From positions 32,969-96,968 of the forward strand of contig JACPQY010000048.1 of NCBI GenBank assembly GCA_016190245.1: a stretch of DNA of 64,000 nucleotides. The letters are read 5' to 3'. Origin of the DNA: Nitrospirota bacterium (lineage in GTDB: Bacteria > JACPQY01). The translations under genes and the position numbers were made by a program. Shown piece by piece: positions 61,480 to 64,000 of this stretch (position 1 is the first letter of the stretch; every line of letters begins with the position of its first letter). The notes under the pieces were generated by a model. That model saw only the letters and a program-made list of their open reading frames with translations. It had not been told where the DNA came from and did not search any database.

Positions 61480-61776
61480 TTGGAGCGGAGCGTAGAGGAC
61501 GGCGTCGCGCGGACGACGGGTGCGATGGCCCGCCGGGCTCTGGACCATCTCAAGACGCTGAACGCCGGCGTGATGGGTGTCGTGCTCAACGACGCGGATC
61601 TCTCAGTCGCCCCAAGCGCCTACATGGCCCCGGAGGCGGAACGGATGGGCGCTGTCCCAAGAGGTCACGACCTCCCCCTCCGGCATCGGCCAACCCCCGA
61701 AACGAGCATCATCTGGCCGGTCACCTCAGCGCGAGCCCTCCCCAACCGTTCAACCCCGACCCTGAGCGAGGAGTGA
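61480..61776 (+). pseudogene. Fragment of a BY-kinase/CpsD-like ATPase
   Basis: MARRALDHLKTLNAGVMGVV then LNDADLS matches the C-terminal end of exopolysaccharide tyrosine autokinases (ALxxLxxxxAxVxGVVLNDVDL). Upstream, VEDGVARTTG resembles the preceding strand. No Walker motifs are left. It lies head-on against the CcoO remnant, with a short GCCGTCC/GGACGGC palindrome (61470-61502) at the join. Confidence 0.55.
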
Positions 61777-62189
61777 CCCACGCCAGGCCGCCCTTCCAGG
61801 ATCATCACGCTACGTGAGGGTCCGACCGAATTCCTTACATCCTTGCGATTGGCCCCTTAACCCGAAAGGTCGGCTGCGAAACAGCCGAAAAAAGTTCGCC
61901 AAGCCAAGCTGTCCGGCATGAACTTCAAGGATTTCGTCAAGATTCGCCCCCGAGCGTCAGACGGGCGAGGCGCAAGCACGGTCCGTTGCCGATCCCTTCA
62001 CCTCTCCAGGCATTCGAGCATAACAGTCTGTCAATGCATCAACGCAAGATCTGACCCTCGGCGCGTTCGCGCGAACAACGCTGCGCCGCCGCCTGAATTC
62101 AAGCTCGAACAACGGGTCCGAACCTTCCGGGACATAGACCGAAAACCGCCTTCGCCGGCCTCCAGCACCGCTCGCGCGCTGAGCTTGGG
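61777..62189. other. About 410 bases with no supported gene
   Basis: Open frames occur on both strands (for example 61918-62292 +), but they are rich in Arg/Ser without motifs or ribosome sites. The hairpin TCGGCTG-CGAAA-CAGCCGA at 61873-61891 is followed by an A-run, not a T-run. Base composition is lower in GC here than in the rest of the window. It may be debris of the same rearrangement. Confidence 0.45.
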
Positions 62190-62216
62190 TTGCTGCCTCG
62201 TTCATTTTGCTATACT
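62190..62216 (+). promoter_or_regulatory. Promoter with extended -10 for the PhnD-like gene
   Basis: TG-C-TATACT (extended -10, TATACT at 62211-62216), with TTGCTG (62190-62195) as a -35 at a short 15-base spacing. The -10 box ends 11 bases before ATG 62228. Confidence 0.5.
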
Positions 62217-62227
62217 GGATGAGGGTC

Positions 62228-63136
62228 ATGGTTCGGATCCGACAAACCGCGGCTATGGCGTCGATCCTTTCCCTCGCGATATCCGGCTGTGAGAGAGGGG
62301 ATGCGCCGACGAAAGTAAGGTTATGGGCGCTGGCCCCACCGGAAGTCACTCCCCTCTACGAGGAGGGTCTGAGCCCTTTACGCTTCGCCGTCGCACTGAT
62401 GATCTCGCCCCAGGAGGGCTTCACGATCTATGGAGAGCTGGCGGAATACCTGGGCAAAAAGCTGAACCGGCCCGTGCAACTGATCCTTCGCCGGACCTCC
62501 TCGGAAGTCAACGACCTCGTAAGAAACCGGCACGTGGAGGCGGCGATCCTTTGTGATTACGGATACGCGCAGGGGCGGAAGGATTTCGGCCTGCAAGCCC
62601 TCGCGGTCCCTCAGGTCCGGGGCCGGATCTTCCATCCTTCGTACCTCATTGTCGCTGCCGAAAGCGAAGTCGAGAGTTTCGAACAGCTCACGGACAAGGT
62701 GTCCGCCTTCGCCGTTCCCCAATGCAGTCGGGGCGGACTTTCTCCGCCGTGGGAAGCAGGGTTGCCGCCGAAGGCCTCCATCGAAAAGCAACGCGTCATT
62801 TTCGGTCATGATCGGGCGATCAAGGCGGTGGCGGAGAAACTCGTTGAAGCCGCCGTCGTAGACGGCATGACTTACGAGCAGGCCGCGCTGAAGCACGCGG
62901 AGGACACGGAGAAAACCAAGGTCATCGGGAGGTCGGCTCCATACCAGACGCCCCGCATCGCGGTCCATCCCCGGCTGGACCGCCGGCTGAAAAATGAACT
63001 TCAACGCTTGTTCCTCACCATGCATGAGGATGAAGACGGCAAGAAGCTCTTGCAGAAGCTGACGGTGGACCGGTTCGTCATGCCCGAGGGTGGGACCGAC
63101 TCCTCCATGCGTGGAAAGGCCGGCGGTCCACAATGA
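62228..63136 (+). CDS. PhnD-like substrate-binding lipoprotein
   Basis: 302 residues. Lipoprotein signal (MVRIRQTAAMASILSLAISGC, lipobox ISGC; cited as two parts MVRIRQTAAM and ASILSLAISGC). The periplasmic-binding domain has LRFAVALMISPQEGFTIYGE and YGYAQGRKDFGLQALAVPQV, like PhnD/phosphonate-type binding proteins. No ABC permease follows. Instead its stop overlaps the start of a membrane sensor, so I infer it is a ligand-sensing partner of that kinase. Confidence 0.85.
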   Translation: MVRIRQTAAMASILSLAISGCERGDAPTKVRLWALAPPEVTPLYEEGLSPLRFAVALMISPQEGFTIYGELAEYLGKKLNRPVQLILRRTSSEVNDLVRNRHVEAAILCDYGYAQGRKDFGLQALAVPQVRGRIFHPSYLIVAAESEVESFEQLTDKVSAFAVPQCSRGGLSPPWEAGLPPKASIEKQRVIFGHDRAIKAVAEKLVEAAVVDGMTYEQAALKHAEDTEKTKVIGRSAPYQTPRIAVHPRLDRRLKNELQRLFLTMHEDEDGKKLLQKLTVDRFVMPEGGTDSSMRGKAGGPQ

Positions 63137-64000
63137 AGGCGATGGGACTCCCGAAGCGGCTCTTCTCCTGGGCCCTGGGGGTCAGCGTTCGCGCGAAGAT
63201 CATGGGGATCGGCTTGGGCCTGATCCTCTTGTTTGGGTTCGGGGCCATCCTTCAGGTTCGAGTATCCATGAGATCGGTCCTGGAGCTTGAGATGGAGGAA
63301 CGGGGCGCCTCCATAGCCAGAGATGTGGCGGCCAGGGCCGCCGACCTCATCCTCATCGATGACCTTTTCTCTCTTCGCGATCTGGTAAAGAGCACCTTGG
63401 AAAGCAACAAAGACGTGCGCTACATCTTTGTCCTGGATCGGCGGGGGAACGTCCTGGCCCACACCTTCGGCCATTTCCTGCCGCCGGATCTTCAGGCGGC
63501 GAACGCCGGAGGGGACTACCCGAGAGGGTTCAGGACCGAGCCCTTGCAAAGCGAGGAAGGAATCATCCGTGACGTGGCGGTTCCCATCTTCGAGGGCCGG
63601 GCCGGCGTGGCCCGGGTGGGGATGTCCGGGGAGCGGTTGGAGAAGATTCTGGCGGGGACGACTCGGCGGCTTCTCCTCCTTGTCACTGCCGTATCTCTCT
63701 TCGGCGTGATCATGGCATACCTCCTGACGACCATCCTGACGAAGCCGCTGCTGGAGTTGAAGGACGTGGCCAGGGCCGTGGGCAGTGGAGATTTTGGCCG
63801 CCGGACGCAGGTGAGGTTTGGGGATGAAATCGGCCAGCTCACGGCTGCCTTCAACGCCATGGCCGACAGCCTTGAAGTCTCCAGAAGAGAGGTCATCCAG
63901 CGCAATGAAGAGTTAGCAACCCTCAACCTCATCGCGGCCACCGTAAGCCAGTCCCTCGAACTTCAGAAGGTTCTTGAGGATGCCCTGGGCAAAGTGATGG
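63133..64000 (+). CDS. Membrane sensor with HAMP and GAF domains (partial)
   Basis: 289 codons up to the window edge. TM1 about residues 22-45 (KIMGIGLGLILLFGFGAILQ). A small Cache-like periplasmic domain (DLFSLRDLVKSTLESNKDVR, YIFVLDRRGNVLAH) follows. TM2 is about 176-200 (LLLLVTAVSLFGVIMAYLL). The HAMP domain is KPLLELKDVARAVGSGDF to FGDEIGQLTAAFNAMADSL. The start of a GAF domain (LNLIAATVSQSLELQKVLED) is cut by the edge. Probably a histidine kinase, but the kinase domain is not visible. ATG 63133 overlaps the PhnD-like stop. Confidence 0.85.
   Translation, partial: MKAMGLPKRLFSWALGVSVRAKIMGIGLGLILLFGFGAILQVRVSMRSVLELEMEERGASIARDVAARAADLILIDDLFSLRDLVKSTLESNKDVRYIFVLDRRGNVLAHTFGHFLPPDLQAANAGGDYPRGFRTEPLQSEEGIIRDVAVPIFEGRAGVARVGMSGERLEKILAGTTRRLLLLVTAVSLFGVIMAYLLTTILTKPLLELKDVARAVGSGDFGRRTQVRFGDEIGQLTAAFNAMADSLEVSRREVIQRNEELATLNLIAATVSQSLELQKVLEDALGKVM

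Noticed and set aside
61873..61897. TCGGCTG-CGAAA-CAGCCGA hairpin as a terminator or riboswitch
   Set aside because: It is followed by an A-run on the plus strand, and on the minus strand the T-run comes before the hairpin; no riboswitch core fits.
61918..62292. 124-codon plus-strand frame before the PhnD-like gene
   Set aside because: No ribosome site, no motif, and it runs over the promoter and start of the PhnD-like lipoprotein in another frame.
1..64000. CRISPR arrays, prophage, rRNA or a replication origin
   Set aside because: No regularly spaced direct repeats, phage structural genes, rRNA sequence or DnaA-box clusters were seen.

Overview
The window is GC-rich, gene-dense DNA from a Gram-negative bacterium. 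It has lipoproteins, outer-membrane barrels, a type II secretion pseudopilin set, a TolC/adaptor/MacB-type exporter, and a homodimeric E1 (AceE) pyruvate dehydrogenase. I infer an uncultured lineage of the broad deltaproteobacteria-like kind that breathes oxygen (cbb3 oxidase, acyl-CoA dehydrogenases, NAD(P) transhydrogenase). No single gene fixes the phylum. GTG and TTG starts and 4-base stop/start overlaps are common.

Layout. 1-4.9 kb: acyl-CoA catabolism (crotonase end, acyl-CoA dehydrogenase, second crotonase, amidohydrolase, fused A+B CoA-transferase) and a 51-residue SWIB-like protein. 5-11 kb: tRNA-Arg, CBS protein, hemW with an in-frame palindromic insertion, MFS transporter, DUF59 and TPR proteins, CbiX-like chelatase, lipoprotein. 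11-16.5 kb: a 166-bp inverted-repeat element, then dnaX-ybaB-recR-ruvX-mltG and a sugar-nucleotide epimerase. 16.5-20.2 kb: pntAA-pntAB-pntB and a crotonase pseudogene. 20.3-27.2 kb: pyruvate dehydrogenase E1, E2 and E3, with queC and a methyltransferase between E1 and E2. 27.3-31.7 kb: DUF3108 protein, IclR regulator, FHA/degenerate-GGDEF protein, a barrel-like protein and fabH. 31.8-35.8 kb: tRNA-Leu(GAG), a small GIY-YIG gene, an altered second copy of most of the tRNA, then trpCFBA. 35.8-42.8 kb: acyl-CoA dehydrogenase, gspGHIJK, lipase-like hydrolase, TPR/barrel protein. 43-48.6 kb: HPrK-like kinase, M6 metalloprotease, response regulator, GMC oxidoreductase, membrane protein. 48.7-54.5 kb: ECF sigma, anti-sigma, Spy-like protein, TolC, adaptor, MacB-like ABC protein. 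54.5-61.5 kb: aldo/keto reductase, a compact cbb3 oxidase with CcoO and CcoP fused, an arsenite efflux locus (arsR-acr3), and the remains of a second cbb3 locus with ccoS. 62.2-64 kb: PhnD-like lipoprotein and a membrane sensor cut by the window edge.

The most unusual point is 31.8-32.3 kb. A GIY-YIG gene lies between an intact tRNA-Leu and an exact 78-nt copy of that tRNA. The copy is split by three 20-21 nt inserts, each containing a 6-bp hairpin. Palindromic elements also interrupt hemW and macB without breaking their frames, occur upstream of dnaX, and are nested near 58.5 kb. Several promoters (queC, trpC, gspG and others) place a -10 box so close to the start codon that their mRNAs should have little or no leader.
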